Positions 1-11,767 are shown, counted from the first letter of the stretch. The stretch is DNA of 64,000 nucleotides from Agromyces protaetiae (GCF_004135405.1 NZ_CP035491.1:3410001-3474000), one strand, 5' to 3'. Program-made: numbers and translations. Notes: generated by a model not told the origin, from the letters alone.

Positions 1-310
1 CGACGAACGTGTCGCCATACACGGCGACGGGCCCGCCCTCGCTCGACACGAGCACGAGCGCCCGCTCGAGTTCGAGTCGAACGAACTCGCCGGGAGCCGT
101 CACAACGGCGACCGCGTCAATGTCGCCGCCCGTAGTCGCGGCGTTCACGGCTTCGGCGACAGAGCCGCCGGGCGCAAGCTCCGCGAAGTCGACGTCGATG
201 AGCGAGGAGCCGGACGCGGAGCGCACGAGCCTATCCATCTCGGCAGGCTCGAACGCGCACGCGAGTACGACGAGCACGCGGCCGCGCGGGCTCGTAGAGT
301 CGAAGGTCAT
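1..310 (-). CDS. Probable envelope glycosyltransferase-type protein, N-terminal 103 residues only (runs off the window)
   Basis: Read on the minus strand from ATG at 310; the gene continues beyond base 1. The visible N-terminus starts MTFDSTSPRGRVLVVLACAF and has alternating hydrophobic strands with acidic turns (LIDVDFAEL, DIDAVAVVTAPGEF), ending near AVYGDTFV. That ending is reminiscent of the nucleotide-binding strand region of GT-A glycosyltransferases, but no DxD motif is visible, so the family is inferred from context. Its ATG overlaps the TGA of the upstream small gene (ATGA), implying coupled translation. It lies beside rhamnose biosynthesis and other glycosyltransferases. Confidence 0.45.
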   Translation of the reverse strand, partial: MTFDSTSPRGRVLVVLACAFEPAEMDRLVRSASGSSLIDVDFAELAPGGSVAEAVNAATTGGDIDAVAVVTAPGEFVRLELERALVLVSSEGGPVAVYGDTFV

Positions 311-585
311 ACGTCGTCCCCTCGGCCGAGTATGCGGCGTGCGAATCGTACCGGTGCAAGCATGGCGCGGCCGACCCTCCAGGTGCGCGAACGGCGGATC
401 TCGTCGATCTGACGTTGCGCCGAGCGGGATCCCACCGCGGCGCCAGCCATGCGGTTGACGTACGACGCACGCAGACCGATGACCCGGTCGCGTCGCGTGA
501 GTTCGGACAGCACGTCGACGACGGCTTGACTGCTCAACGCTCCAGGATCGTCGCGTCTCGCATCATCTATCCCTCGCGGTTGCAC
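307..585 (-). CDS. Small basic protein upstream of the partial glycosyltransferase gene
   Basis: About 92 residues from GTG at 585. This start is chosen because a TAGACT hexamer (592-597 on the minus strand) lies 6 nt before it and no ribosome binding site is visible, as in other leaderless starts here; GTG at 591 is the alternative. The C-terminal half carries RRSRTWRVGRAMLAPVRFAR, a basic aromatic stretch of the kind I associate with the tails of actinobacterial envelope glycosyltransferases, which could sit on the membrane surface. There is no catalytic motif or transmembrane segment. The stop overlaps the start of the next gene, so the two are probably co-translated. Function unknown. Confidence 0.5.
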   Translation of the reverse strand: MQPRGIDDARRDDPGALSSQAVVDVLSELTRRDRVIGLRASYVNRMAGAAVGSRSAQRQIDEIRRSRTWRVGRAMLAPVRFARRILGRGDDV

Positions 586-591
586 CAGCAC

Positions 592-669
592 AGTCTAGCC
601 AACCGCCCCCGCGGCTCTCTCCCGCCCCCGGGGGCTCGGTGCGAATTCCCGGCGGAACGGCCGTAGGAT
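592..669. promoter_or_regulatory. Divergent leaderless-type promoters
   Basis: On the minus strand TAGACT (597-592) is followed after 6 nt by GTG at 585. On the plus strand TAGGAT (664-669) is followed after 8 nt by ATG at 678. Neither start has a convincing Shine-Dalgarno sequence, so both transcripts probably begin at or next to the start codon. The hexamer positions are seen; promoter activity is inferred. Confidence 0.45.
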
Positions 670-677
670 CGGATACC

Positions 678-1562
678 ATGCCCGCCCCCGTCGAAGACCG
701 TGTCGCCGTCGTGACCGTGTCGTACAACTCGAGTCGGCAGCTCCCTGAATTCCTCGGATCGATCCGCGCACTCGACGTGCCCCCGGCTCATACGCTCATC
801 GTCGACAACGCGTCGCGCGACCTCGACGAGACCCGCGCCGCGGCCGCCGCCAACGGCGCGAGCCTCGTCGAACTCGATCGCAACCTCGGCTACGGCGGCG
901 CCGTCAACGCGGGCGTCCGGGGCCTCCCGGCCGACATCGCGTACGTGCTGATCTCGAATCCCGACGTCGCCCTGGAGCCCGACGCCCTCTCGACGATGCT
1001 GGGCGTACTCGAGGCCGACGAGCGGATCGGCGCGGTCGGCCCCCGCATCCTCAACGAGGACGGCACGGTCTACCCGTCGGCGCGCGGCATCCCGTCGATC
1101 CGCACGGGCGTCGGCCACGCGCTCCTCGTACGTTCCTGGCCGTCGAACCCGTGGACGAGGACCTACCGCGGCGAGCGCGAAGAGGGTCGGCGCGCTGCAG
1201 GCTGGCTCTCGGGATCGTGCCTGCTCGTGCGCCGCAGCGCATTCGAGGAGGTCGGCGGGTTCGACGAGGCGTACTTCATGTACTTCGAGGACGTCGACCT
1301 CGGCTACCGCCTCGGGCGGCGCGGCTGGACGAACCTCTACGAGCCGAGTGCGACCGTGACCCACATCGGCGGGCTCTCGACGCGCGCCGAGTCGACGCGC
1401 ATGCTCCAGGCGCACCACGAGAGCGCGATCCGCTTCATCGGACGGAAGTACTCCTCGTGGCCGTTCGCGCCCGTGCGCTGGGCGCTGACCGTCGGCCTGC
1501 GCACGCGATTCGCGATCGAGTCATGGCGCGCCGAGCGCGCTTCCCGACGCGCCGCCGACTGA
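678..1562 (+). CDS. Glycosyltransferase family 2 (rhamnosyltransferase-like)
   Basis: Cytoplasmic enzyme of 294 aa that probably moves a sugar, likely dTDP-rhamnose given the rml genes next door, onto a lipid-linked envelope glycan. The GT-A core is clear: VTVSYNSS near residue 12, VDNASRD near 40, the NLGYGGAVNAGV motif near 70 and SNPDV near 95 (DxD equivalent). These are followed by SGSCLLVRRSAFEEVGGFDE and the acceptor-side FEDVDLGYRLGRRGW. ATG 678 is chosen over an in-frame GTG at 639 because homology begins just after it and a TAGGAT box lies 8 nt upstream. It converges on rmlA. Acceptor and exact donor cannot be read from sequence. Confidence 0.9.
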   Translation: MPAPVEDRVAVVTVSYNSSRQLPEFLGSIRALDVPPAHTLIVDNASRDLDETRAAAAANGASLVELDRNLGYGGAVNAGVRGLPADIAYVLISNPDVALEPDALSTMLGVLEADERIGAVGPRILNEDGTVYPSARGIPSIRTGVGHALLVRSWPSNPWTRTYRGEREEGRRAAGWLSGSCLLVRRSAFEEVGGFDEAYFMYFEDVDLGYRLGRRGWTNLYEPSATVTHIGGLSTRAESTRMLQAHHESAIRFIGRKYSSWPFAPVRWALTVGLRTRFAIESWRAERASRRAAD

Positions 1563-1582
1563 CCGGTCCGAGCCGCGAGCCG

Positions 1583-4130
<2,548 letters not shown>

Positions 4131-4131
<1 letters not shown>

Positions 4132-4973
4132 TGCGCTACCTCGTGACGGGCGCGTCCGGCATGCTCGGCCACGATGTGCAACGCGCCCTGCGCGGGCGCG
4201 CGGTGACGGCGCTCGATCGGGCCGGTCTCGATGTGACGGATGCCTCGGCGGTACGTGCCGCGGTCTCCGGTCACGATGTCGTCGTCAACTGCGCCGCGTA
4301 CACGAAGGTCGACGACGCCGAGACCCACGAAGCCGAGGCGTATGCGATCAACGCGACGGGCACCGCGAACCTCGCAGCAGCCGCGGCGGCCGTCGGGGCG
4401 AAGCTCGTGACGATCTCGACCGACTACGTCTTCGACGGTCACGCGACGACGCCCTACCTCGAAGACCAGCCGCGCGACCCGATCAACGCCTACGGTCGCA
4501 CGAAGGCCGCCGGCGAGGAGCTCGCCCTCGCCGCCCACCCCGACGGCACGTACGTCGTGCGAACGGCCTGGCTCTACGGGGCCGACGGGCCGAACTTCGC
4601 GAAGACGATGCTGAAGCTCGCCGAGACGAAGGACTCGTGGACGGTCGTCGACGATCAGGTCGGTCAGCCGACGTGGACCGCCGATCTCGCCGCTCAGATC
4701 GTCGCACTGCTCGATGCCGACGCACCCGCGGGCATCTACCACGGAACCAACTCGGGCCAGGGCACCTGGTTCGACTTCGCGGGGGCGGTGCTCTCCGAGC
4801 ACGACCTCGACCCTGAGCGCATCGCGCCGACCGACAGCGCCTCGTTCGTCCGCCCGGCGCCGCGGCCCGCGTACTCGGTGCTCGGACACGATGCCTGGGC
4901 GGCCGCCGGCATCGCCCCCATGCGAGAGTGGCGCGAGGCGCTGCATGCGGCCGTCACCGAGGGTGCCGTCTGA
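4131..4973 (+). CDS. rmlD: dTDP-4-dehydrorhamnose reductase
   Basis: NADPH-dependent reductase of 280 aa, the last step to dTDP-L-rhamnose. Rossmann motif VTGASGMLGHDV at 4-15, NCAAYTKVDDAE near 64, ISTDYVFDG near 95 and catalytic YGRTKAAGE near 122. The C-terminal half holds the substrate-binding YHGTNSGQGTWFDFA. The ATG starts on the last base of the rmlB stop, so the genes are translationally coupled. Confidence 0.97.
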
Positions 4974-5028
4974 TCGGTGCCACCCGTTAGGGTGACAGGG
5001 TCCCCACTCAGCCCGCCCGAGGAGTTCC

Positions 5029-6165
5029 GTGACCATCACGTTGCGCGTCATCGTCGATCAGATCGTCGCGCCGGTGCCCGGTCTCATCGGGCGGTACACA
5101 GCCGACCTCACTCGTGCGCTCATCGTGACGGCGCCTTCCGGTTGCGAGGTCGAAGGCGTGGTGTCGTCCTCGCTGCCGAGTGACTACGAGACCGTGCAGC
5201 GGGAGCTTCCCGGACTCGCGGGGCTCTACAAGTCCTCGCTCGCCCGTCGCGACCTCGCGGCGGCATGGCAGCTGGGCCTCACGACATCGCCCGGGGGCGG
5301 ACTCATCCACGCGCCGAGCCTGTTCGCCCCGCTCCGTCGGCACCGTCGCGAAGACGGCAACCAGACGGTTGCGACCGTGCACGATCTGCTCGCGTGGACG
5401 CATCCCGAGGCGATGAGCACGACGTCCGTGGCCTGGCAGAAGGCGATGCTCCGTCGCGCACGCAAGCACGCCGACGCCGTCGTCGTGCCGACGCACGCCC
5501 TCGCCGAGCAGGTGGGCATGATCGAGGACTTCGGCGACCGTATCCGCGTCGTCCCGACCGCAGCGCGCTCGGGGCTCGTCATCGGTCCCGATGCCGCTGA
5601 GCGGTCGCTCCGGCTCGGCCTCCCGACCGACTACGTCGTCGTGATGGGGACGCTCGAGCCGCGCAGCGGCCTCGTCGACGTGCTCTCCGCGCTCGCACGC
5701 CCCGAGGTACCCGAGGTCTCCCTCGTCGTCCTCGGTCCCGAGAGCCAGGGCGAGCAGCATCTCGCCGCGGTCGCCGAGGAGTCGGGCGTCGCGCCCACCC
5801 GGGTGCATCGTCACGACGACCTCGACCCCGCCGATCTCGCCGTGGTGCTCGCCGGGGCACGGGCGTACGTGCAGCCCGACCGCGACGGCGGTGCCGTGAC
5901 GGCCGTGATCGAAGCCTTCCAACTCGGGGCACCGGTCATCCACACCGATCTTCCCGCGTACGCCGAGATCGCCGCGGGCGCAGGAATCCCCGTGCCGGTC
6001 GGCGCGAACGGAGAGTTCGTCGACCGCCTCGCCGAAGCCATCACCCGCGTGCTCGAAGACCGCTCGCTCGCCGATCGGCTTGCGATCGCGGGCGGCGACC
6101 GCAGCCGGGCTTTCGGCTGGCGCGACTCGGCGGAGCGAGTCTGGCAGCTGCACGCCGACCTCTGA
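5029..6165 (+). CDS. Glycosyltransferase family 4
   Basis: GT-B fold glycosyltransferase of 378 aa. The N-domain has TVHDLLAWTHPEAM near 125 and a run ending ADAVVVPTHALAEQV near 155. The C-domain has VVMGTLEPRSGL near 205 and the nucleotide-sugar region DLAVVLAGARAYVQPDRDGGAVTAVIEAFQLGAPVI split around residues 280-315, with the Ex7E-like element. GTG 5029 has GAGGAG 6 nt upstream, and a TAGGGT box (4988-4993) gives a short leader, unlike the leaderless genes nearby. Probably a mannosyl- or rhamnosyltransferase of envelope glycan assembly; the sugar is not determinable. Confidence 0.88.
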   Translation: MTITLRVIVDQIVAPVPGLIGRYTADLTRALIVTAPSGCEVEGVVSSSLPSDYETVQRELPGLAGLYKSSLARRDLAAAWQLGLTTSPGGGLIHAPSLFAPLRRHRREDGNQTVATVHDLLAWTHPEAMSTTSVAWQKAMLRRARKHADAVVVPTHALAEQVGMIEDFGDRIRVVPTAARSGLVIGPDAAERSLRLGLPTDYVVVMGTLEPRSGLVDVLSALARPEVPEVSLVVLGPESQGEQHLAAVAEESGVAPTRVHRHDDLDPADLAVVLAGARAYVQPDRDGGAVTAVIEAFQLGAPVIHTDLPAYAEIAAGAGIPVPVGANGEFVDRLAEAITRVLEDRSLADRLAIAGGDRSRAFGWRDSAERVWQLHADL

Positions 6166-6170
6166 GCACA

Positions 6171-6183
6171 GGCCCGACGGGCC
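6171..6183. terminator. Small hairpin between converging genes
   Basis: GGCCCGACGGGCC gives a 5-bp GC stem with a 3-base loop, 6 bases after the glycosyltransferase stop and 8 before the LCP gene stop. Short, so only a possible terminator. Confidence 0.35.
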
Positions 6184-6190
6184 ACGGCTG

Positions 6191-7558
6191 CTACTCCGCG
6201 GGCTCCTCGCTCGCGGGCGGCGCCACGGCCGCTTGCACGAGCTCCTTCGCGTACGCGTAGTCGGGGTCCTCGGGATCGAATCCGTTGTCAGGCACGAGTT
6301 CGACGTCGATGACGGGCAGTTCCTTCGTCTTCGCCGCGAGTTGCACGAAGTATGCGAGGGCCGACTGCGGGACATCCGTCTTCACGACCTGCGAGCCGGC
6401 CGCCGCGATGTCCTGGAACTTCGTGAGCACGTTCGCGGGGTTGAACTGGGCGAGGACCGCCTCTTGGATCTGGAGTTGGCGGGCCATCCGGTCGTAATCG
6501 CTCGTACCGTGGCGCGACCTCGCGTACCAGAGCGCGTGATAGCCGTCGAGGTGCTGCTCGCCCGCGGAGATCCATTCGGCGACCGTCGTGAACGTCTCGT
6601 CGGCGTGGATGGGCACGTCTTCGGGCACGTTGATCGTCACGCCGCCGAGCGCGTCGATGAGTTGCTGGAACCCGGCCATGTCGATGAGCACGTAGTACTG
6701 GATCTCGAGCCCGGTGATCGACTCAGCGGCGTCGCGCATGGCCTCGATGCCGGGCTCGCTGCCCTTCGCGACCGCGTCGGGGTACATCTCGGGGCTCTTC
6801 AGCTCGACCTCGGTGTAGATCGAGTTGAGCATGCACGCGTCGACCTCGCAGCCGTCGATCGCGCCGTAGCCCTCGGGGTAGAGCGAGTACAGCGGCGAAT
6901 CCTCGGCGAAGGGGACATCCTCCATGTTGCGCGGGAGGCCGATCGTGACCGCTTGCCCGGTCTCGGCGTCGATGCTCATGACGCGGATGCTGTCCGGCCG
7001 CAGGCCGTCGCGGTCGGGGCCGGCATCGCCGCCGAGGAGCAGGACGTTGTAGCGTCCGTTCGCGTCGGCGGGTGCCGAGGGACCGACGACGAACACCGAC
7101 GAGAGGAACCCGCTCGCCGTCGTCGCGATGTACGCGCCGTACGCGGCGGTGCCGGAGAACCCGACCATGACGAGCGCAGTGAGCCCGGCGATCCAGCCGC
7201 GCGCCGACGGCGCGGTCTTCACGAGCCGCACGAGCCGCAGCGTATCGAGGGTCAGCACGACCCAGAGCACGGCATAGAACGCGAGCAGTGCAGCGACGAT
7301 CCAGAGCGACCAGGCCTGCGAGAACGCACTCAGGAGCACACTCGGCCACAGCAGCCAGACGACGAGGGCGACGACCGCGATCGCCCACAGCGTGAGCGTC
7401 GCGCCGAGGCCGAACCGCCCGAGCTTCCGGCTTCCGGCGAGCACCTGCGGCGCCCCCGGAATGAGGAAGTTCAGCACCACGAGCCACCACGCCCGCCGGG
7501 TCATGACCGGGCGGGAGGCGACGTCGGGGTACCGGATCGGGCTGGCGGCGAGGCTCAT
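6191..7558 (-). CDS. LytR-CpsA-Psr (LCP) family cell wall glycopolymer ligase
   Basis: Membrane-anchored enzyme of 455 aa expected to move undecaprenyl-linked glycopolymers, here plausibly the rhamnose-containing polymer, onto peptidoglycan. Residues 1-155 contain about four hydrophobic segments, more than the single anchor of classical LCP proteins. The extracellular LCP domain begins near 165 with [19 protein letters not shown], has [11 protein letters not shown] near 205, [13 protein letters not shown] near 315 and the arginine-rich [16 protein letters not shown] near 365, which contacts the pyrophosphate in this family. ATG overlaps the purE stop by 4 bases (ATGA). Confidence 0.93.
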   Translation of the reverse strand: MSLAASPIRYPDVASRPVMTRRAWWLVVLNFLIPGAPQVLAGSRKLGRFGLGATLTLWAIAVVALVVWLLWPSVLLSAFSQAWSLWIVAALLAFYAVLWVVLTLDTLRLVRLVKTAPSARGWIAGLTALVMVGFSGTAAYGAYIATTASGFLSSVFVVGPSAPADANGRYNVLLLGGDAGPDRDGLRPDSIRVMSIDAETGQAVTIGLPRNMEDVPFAEDSPLYSLYPEGYGAIDGCEVDACMLNSIYTEVELKSPEMYPDAVAKGSEPGIEAMRDAAESITGLEIQYYVLIDMAGFQQLIDALGGVTINVPEDVPIHADETFTTVAEWISAGEQHLDGYHALWYARSRHGTSDYDRMARQLQIQEAVLAQFNPANVLTKFQDIAAAGSQVVKTDVPQSALAYFVQLAAKTKELPVIDVELVPDNGFDPEDPDYAYAKELVQAAVAPPASEEPAE

Positions 7559-8061
7559 CGGGACTGCTTCAACCGTTCGTTCTTCTCTTCGACGGTCGCC
7601 GCGAGGTCGGCGGCGTACCGGGCGAGGGCGGCTTCGAGCGCGGGGTCGGCCGTCGCGAGGATCTTGACCGCGATGAGCCCCGCGTTCTTCGCGCCGCCGA
7701 TCGAGACGGTCGCGACGGGCACGCCGGCGGGCATCTGCACGATCGAGAGGAGCGAGTCGAGTCCGTCGAGACGGCCGAGCGGAACCGGCACGCCGACGAC
7801 CGGGAGCGTCGTGACGGAGGCGAGCATGCCCGGCAGGTGGGCGGCGCCGCCGGCGCCCGCGATGATGACCCGGATGCCTCGTGCCGAGGCCTCTTTGCCG
7901 TAGGCGATCATCTTCTCGGGAGTGCGGTGGGCCGAAACGACCTCGACCTCGTGCGGCACCCCGAACTCGTCGAGCAGTTCGGATGCCTCGCGCATGACAT
8001 TCCAGTCGGAGTCGGAACCCATCACGACGCCGACGAGGGGAGCGGTGTTCGTCTCAGTCAC
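7555..8061 (-). CDS. purE: N5-carboxyaminoimidazole ribonucleotide mutase
   Basis: Class I PurE of 168 aa, rearranging N5-CAIR to CAIR in purine synthesis. [13 protein letters not shown] at 10-22, [11 protein letters not shown] with the catalytic His near 44, [12 protein letters not shown] near 72 and [22 protein letters not shown] near 95 cover the active site. GTG 8061 has TACACT 7 nt upstream and no ribosome binding site, so a leaderless transcript is likely. Next to purK, its obligate pathway partner, and coupled to the LCP gene. Confidence 0.97.
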   Translation of the reverse strand: MTETNTAPLVGVVMGSDSDWNVMREASELLDEFGVPHEVEVVSAHRTPEKMIAYGKEASARGIRVIIAGAGGAAHLPGMLASVTTLPVVGVPVPLGRLDGLDSLLSIVQMPAGVPVATVSIGGAKNAGLIAVKILATADPALEAALARYAADLAATVEEKNERLKQSR

Positions 8062-8068
8062 TCGATCG

Positions 8069-8074
8069 AGTGTA
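8069..8074 (-). promoter_or_regulatory. purE leaderless -10 box
   Basis: TACACT on the minus strand, 7 nt before the purE GTG. Confidence 0.45.
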
Positions 8075-8145
8075 GAGCGGAGCGCTGGGAGATCGCCGCA
8101 GCGCCACTCCCTCGCGCCGAGGTCGCGTTCGACCCGTGGGCGCGA

Positions 8146-9276
8146 TCAGTCCTGGAAGACCGCCGCGGCCGCGCGCGCCTCGTACACGACGTCGTCGAGG
8201 TCGTCGCCAACGGCCGTCACGTGCCCGACCTTGCGGCCCGGCCGCGGGTCTTTGCCGTAGTTGTGGATCTTGACGGTCGGGTGCCCGGCGAGCGCCGACG
8301 GGTACCGTGCCGCGAGGGTGCCCTCGGCGGGGCCGCCGAGGATGTTGACCATGACCGACCAGTCGGCGTGCGTGCCGGTGCCGCCGAGCGGCAGGTCGAG
8401 CACGGCCCGCAGGTGCTGTTCGAACTGGCCCGTCGTCGAGCCGTCCATCGACCAGTGGCCGGAGTTGTGCGGGCGCATGGCGAGCTCGTTGACGAGCACG
8501 CGGTCGTCGGTCGTCTCGAAGAGTTCGACCGCGAGCACGCCGGTGACGCCGAGCCCCTCGGCGACCGCGAATGCGATGTCGGCCGAGACATCCGCCACTT
8601 TGCCGGCCGAATGCGGCGCGGGGGCGATGACCTCGCTGCACACGCCGCCGACCTGGAGCGTCTCGACGACGGGCCAGGCCGCGATCTCGCCGCTCGGGCG
8701 GCGGGCGACGAGCTGAGCGAGCTCGCGCCGGAAGTCGACGAGCTCTTCGACGAGAAGCGCGCCCGCGAGCCCGCCCTCGGCGATCGTCGCGAACCACTCG
8801 GACACCTCGGCCGCCGAGCGCACGACGCGCACGCCCTTGCCGTCGTAGCCGCCGCGCGGGGTCTTCACGACCGCGGCGCCGCCGTGGTCGGCGATGAAGG
8901 CGTCGAGCTCGGCGGGGGTCTCGACGCGGGCCCAGTCGGGCACCGGCAGGCCGAGCTCGGAGAGCCGCTCGCGCATGAGGATCTTGTCTTGCGCGACGGC
9001 GAGCGGCTCGGGACCCGGGTGCACGGGAACCCCCGCGTCGACGAGCGCCCGCAGAACGGCCTGCGGCACATGCTCGTGGTCGAACGTGATGACGTCGACC
9101 TCGCGCGCGAATGCGAGCACGGTCTCGACGTCGGTGTAGTCGCCGACCCGGTCGGCCGCGAGCGCCGCCGACATGCCCTCGGCCTCGGCGAGGACCCTCA
9201 AGTCGACTCCGAGTTCGATCGCCGCGGGGATCATCATCCGCGCCAGTTGTCCGCCGCCGATCACTCCGACTCGCAC
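8146..9276 (-). CDS. purK: N5-carboxyaminoimidazole ribonucleotide synthase
   Basis: ATP-grasp enzyme of 376 aa carboxylating AIR to N5-CAIR. The N-domain starts VRVGVIGGGQLARMM; the ATP-grasp core has VVKTPRGGYDGKGV near 150, LLVEELVDF near 185 and the metal/ATP site NELAMRPHNSGHWSMDG near 275. GTG 9276 is chosen over a longer frame start at 9354 because the family motif starts there and AGAGGTG lies 7 nt upstream. TAGCAT (9305-9310, minus strand) gives a roughly 22-nt leader. purE follows after about 85 bp. Confidence 0.95.
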   Translation of the reverse strand: MRVGVIGGGQLARMMIPAAIELGVDLRVLAEAEGMSAALAADRVGDYTDVETVLAFAREVDVITFDHEHVPQAVLRALVDAGVPVHPGPEPLAVAQDKILMRERLSELGLPVPDWARVETPAELDAFIADHGGAAVVKTPRGGYDGKGVRVVRSAAEVSEWFATIAEGGLAGALLVEELVDFRRELAQLVARRPSGEIAAWPVVETLQVGGVCSEVIAPAPHSAGKVADVSADIAFAVAEGLGVTGVLAVELFETTDDRVLVNELAMRPHNSGHWSMDGSTTGQFEQHLRAVLDLPLGGTGTHADWSVMVNILGGPAEGTLAARYPSALAGHPTVKIHNYGKDPRPGRKVGHVTAVGDDLDDVVYEARAAAAVFQD

Positions 9277-9400
9277 GTCGACACCTCTTTCCACATCCCC
9301 CGAAATGCTATCCGCATTCGGGAGTAGGCTCAGCCGCCGAGCGCATCGCTGCACTCGCCGACTGAGGACGTCGGCCAGCGAACGCCGTGCGGATGGATCG

Positions 9401-10230
9401 ATGAGCGCGCCCTCCCGACGAACCCTGGTCGTCGTCCCGACCTACAACGAGGTCGAGAACCTCCCGTGATCGTGACCCTCGTGCACGAGCACGCGGCCGA
9501 CGTCGACGTGCTCGTCGTCGACGACGCGAGCCCCGACGGCACGGGCGACCTCGCCGACGCGCTCGCGGCGGCCGATCCGCGCGTCCATGTGCTCCACCGC
9601 GCGAGCAAGGACGGGCTCGGCGCCGCCTACCTCGCCGGGTTCGCGTGGGCGCTCGAACGCGGCTACGACCTCGTCGTCGAGATCGACGCCGACGGGTCTC
9701 ACCCCGCGTCCAAGCTTCCCGAGCTCCTCGCCGCGGCCCGCGACGACGAAGGCGCCCCCGTCGCCGCGATCGGCTCCCGCTGGACCCCCGGCGGCACCGT
9801 CGTCGACTGGCCGTTGCACCGCGAACTCCTGAGCCGCGGCGCGAACGCGTACGCGCGGTTCATGCTGGGGCTCCGGGTCCACGACGTCACGGCCGGGTTC
9901 CGCGCCTACCCGGCGTCCGCCCTGCGGCGGATGGACCTCGCCGACGTCGACTCGCGCGGCTACTGCTTCCAGGTCGACCTCACCCTCCGGGCCGTGCGTG
10001 CGGGCGTCGAGATCGTCGAGGTTCCGATCGAGTTCCGAGATCGTGAGCTCGGCGTCTCGAAGATGAGCGGCTCCGACGTCGCCGAGGCGATGGCCCGCGT
10101 GACGCTTTGGGCATTCACACGGCGCGCGGGCAGGCGATCACGGCGGGCCCGCAGAGCCGCGGCCGCCGCGGCCGGATCCGGCGCCTCGACCGGCGCCGAG
10201 GTCGGCGAGCGCGAGGCCGTCCGAGCATGA
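9401..10230 (+). CDS. Polyprenyl-monophosphomannose synthase (dolichol-phosphate mannosyltransferase type), frameshifted
   Basis: GT2 enzyme that makes the lipid-linked mannose donor used by membrane mannosyltransferases. The N-terminus MSAPSRRTLVVVPTYNEVEN is in one frame and stops at TGA 9467; from 9466 the next frame continues seamlessly with VIVTLVHEHAADVDVLVVDD and VVEIDADGSHP. One extra C in the run 9463-9465 restores Pro-Val and about 276 residues. A GTG at 9466 could look like a restart, but it would lack the nucleotide-binding first strand. The GC-rich tail ([15 protein letters not shown]) is probably disordered. The stop overlaps the gtrA-like gene. Function confident, frame uncertain. 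Confidence 0.85.
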
Positions 10231-10832
10231 CCGAGACGTTCGGCACGCTCGCCGGGAAGGTGTGGCACGGGTTCGTCGCGTACCTCGTGAAGTTCGGCGT
10301 CGTCGGACTCGTCGGGCTCGTCATCGACCTCGCCGTCTTCAATGCGCTGCGACTCGGCGTGTTCGGCGTCGACGGCTGGGCGCAGTCGGCGATCGGCGCG
10401 AAGACGATCTCGACCTCGGTCGCGATCGTCTGCAACTGGATCGGCAACCGGTACTGGACGTTCCGCACCCATCGTCGGCACGACTACCTGCGCGAGTTCG
10501 CCGAGTACGTCGTCGTCTCGCTCGGTGGAATGGGCATCGCGCTCCTGTGCCTGTGGGTGAGCCACCATGTGCTCGGCTTCACGAGCATCCTCGCGGACAA
10601 CATCGCGACGAACTTCGTCGGCCTCGGCCTCGGCACGGCGTTCCGGTTCGCGCTCTACCGCTACTGGGTCTACGGGCACCACCGCGGCGACGGGCTGGCA
10701 TCCGACGCGCGCGTGGAAGAGGCGCAGCGCGCGCTGTTCGAGGAGCCGTCGGCCGTCGACGAAGCGCGGCTGCGCGCCGCGCGCGGCGCGACGCCTGCTC
10801 AGCCCGCCGTCGGCAGGAACCAGGGCGGGTAG
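10227..10832 (+). CDS. GtrA-family membrane protein
   Basis: Membrane protein of 201 aa with four hydrophobic segments (FGVVGLVGLVIDLAVFNAL, AKTISTSVAIVCNWIGNRYW, VVVSLGGMGIALLCLWVS and NIATNFVGLGLGTAFRFALY) and the family's NRYWTFR signature. GtrA proteins are proposed to flip polyprenyl-linked sugars, which fits the mannose synthase it overlaps (ATGA at 10227). The last 45 residues are hydrophilic. Its 3' end overlaps the converging DarT-like gene by 34 bp, which is unusual and could create antisense transcription. Confidence 0.9.
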   Translation: MTETFGTLAGKVWHGFVAYLVKFGVVGLVGLVIDLAVFNALRLGVFGVDGWAQSAIGAKTISTSVAIVCNWIGNRYWTFRTHRRHDYLREFAEYVVVSLGGMGIALLCLWVSHHVLGFTSILADNIATNFVGLGLGTAFRFALYRYWVYGHHRGDGLASDARVEEAQRALFEEPSAVDEARLRAARGATPAQPAVGRNQGG

Positions 10833-11653
10833 ACCGAGACGCGCGTCTTCGCGCCGACCGCGGCGAGCGCCTGACGCACCCGGTCGCGGACGCGGTCGTT
10901 CGCGACCGCGATGATGGTGACCCGCTCGAGCGGCACGCTGCCGCGGACGAGGAACTCGCCCGACTCGAGGCCCGTCCCCTCATCGAAGAACGCGAGCTTG
11001 CGGAGCATCCGCTCGGCGTCGTGACGGCCGACGATGATCTCGGCCGACGGCAGCGCGGGGTCGGCATCGGCGACGACGATGTGGCCGTCGACGGCCGACT
11101 GGGCGCCGCCCGCCTGGGCGACCGAGCTCACGAGGAGCACGAAGTCGGCGGCGGGGCGCGCGCCGCCCTCTGGCACGGCGATGCGCGGATCGGGCTCGCC
11201 GTCGCGGATCGAGGTCCAGAGGTGCGCGTCGGTGCTGAGAAAGAACGGCACGTACGCGGCGATCGGCTCGCCCGTCTCGCCGAGCGGGGCCGTGCGACGG
11301 TACTCGCGGACCGCGGGCGCGGCGATGTCGACGACGGGCGTCGCGGGCTCGTCTCCGACGTCGGCGAGGATCGCGCCGGCGCCCAGGATGCGCGCGAGGT
11401 TGTCGACGTGCGTCAGGTGGTAGACGCGGAGGGCCCCGGCGTCGACGGGTGCGGCCCCCTGGAGCTTCGAGGACTTCGCCCCCGCGGCGCGGGTCGAGGC
11501 GGCTCTGGGCGTCGTCGCCGCGGGCGTGCGCAGCGACGAACGTGCGGCCGGTTGACGCACGGGGCGGGCCGGAGCGACGCGCGGCTCGGGCTCCTTCGGC
11601 GGGAAGCAGATGGCGCAGAGGCCCTCATCGAAACCGTGGATGCACTCGCCCAA
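10799..11653 (-). CDS. DarT-like (DUF4433) ADP-ribosyltransferase with N-terminal Cys/His motif
   Basis: Protein of 284 aa. The N-terminus MGECIHGFDEGLCAICFP holds C4-x-H6 and C13-x-x-C16, a compact zinc-ribbon-like motif, then a 45-residue Pro/Ala/Arg linker. From about 75 it matches the DarT fold: VYHLTHVDNLARILGAGAI (NAD-binding His), VREYRRTAPL, YVPFFLSTDAHL and SGEFLVRGSVPLERV, whose Glu aligns by eye with the catalytic Glu of DarT thymidine ADP-ribosylases. Start is TTG 11653 with GAGAGG 7 nt upstream. DarT is normally paired with the DarG macrodomain antitoxin; none is adjacent. Activity on DNA is an inference. Confidence 0.7.
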   Translation of the reverse strand: MGECIHGFDEGLCAICFPPKEPEPRVAPARPVRQPAARSSLRTPAATTPRAASTRAAGAKSSKLQGAAPVDAGALRVYHLTHVDNLARILGAGAILADVGDEPATPVVDIAAPAVREYRRTAPLGETGEPIAAYVPFFLSTDAHLWTSIRDGEPDPRIAVPEGGARPAADFVLLVSSVAQAGGAQSAVDGHIVVADADPALPSAEIIVGRHDAERMLRKLAFFDEGTGLESGEFLVRGSVPLERVTIIAVANDRVRDRVRQALAAVGAKTRVSVYPPWFLPTAG

Positions 11654-11767
11654 GAACAGACCTCTCTCGCGGCTCGCGTCGGGAATGCACGCGAAGGCCG
11701 AGGGTCTACTGTACGCGACCGAACCGGGTGCCGCACCGCGGTGCGGACGTGAGGCCCGGCATCGGAG

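Noticed and set aside
9466-10230. A separate, shorter mannosyltransferase starting at GTG 9466
   Set aside because: It would lack the first nucleotide-binding strand, which is encoded immediately upstream in the other frame; a one-base deletion explains the sequence better than a genuine restart.
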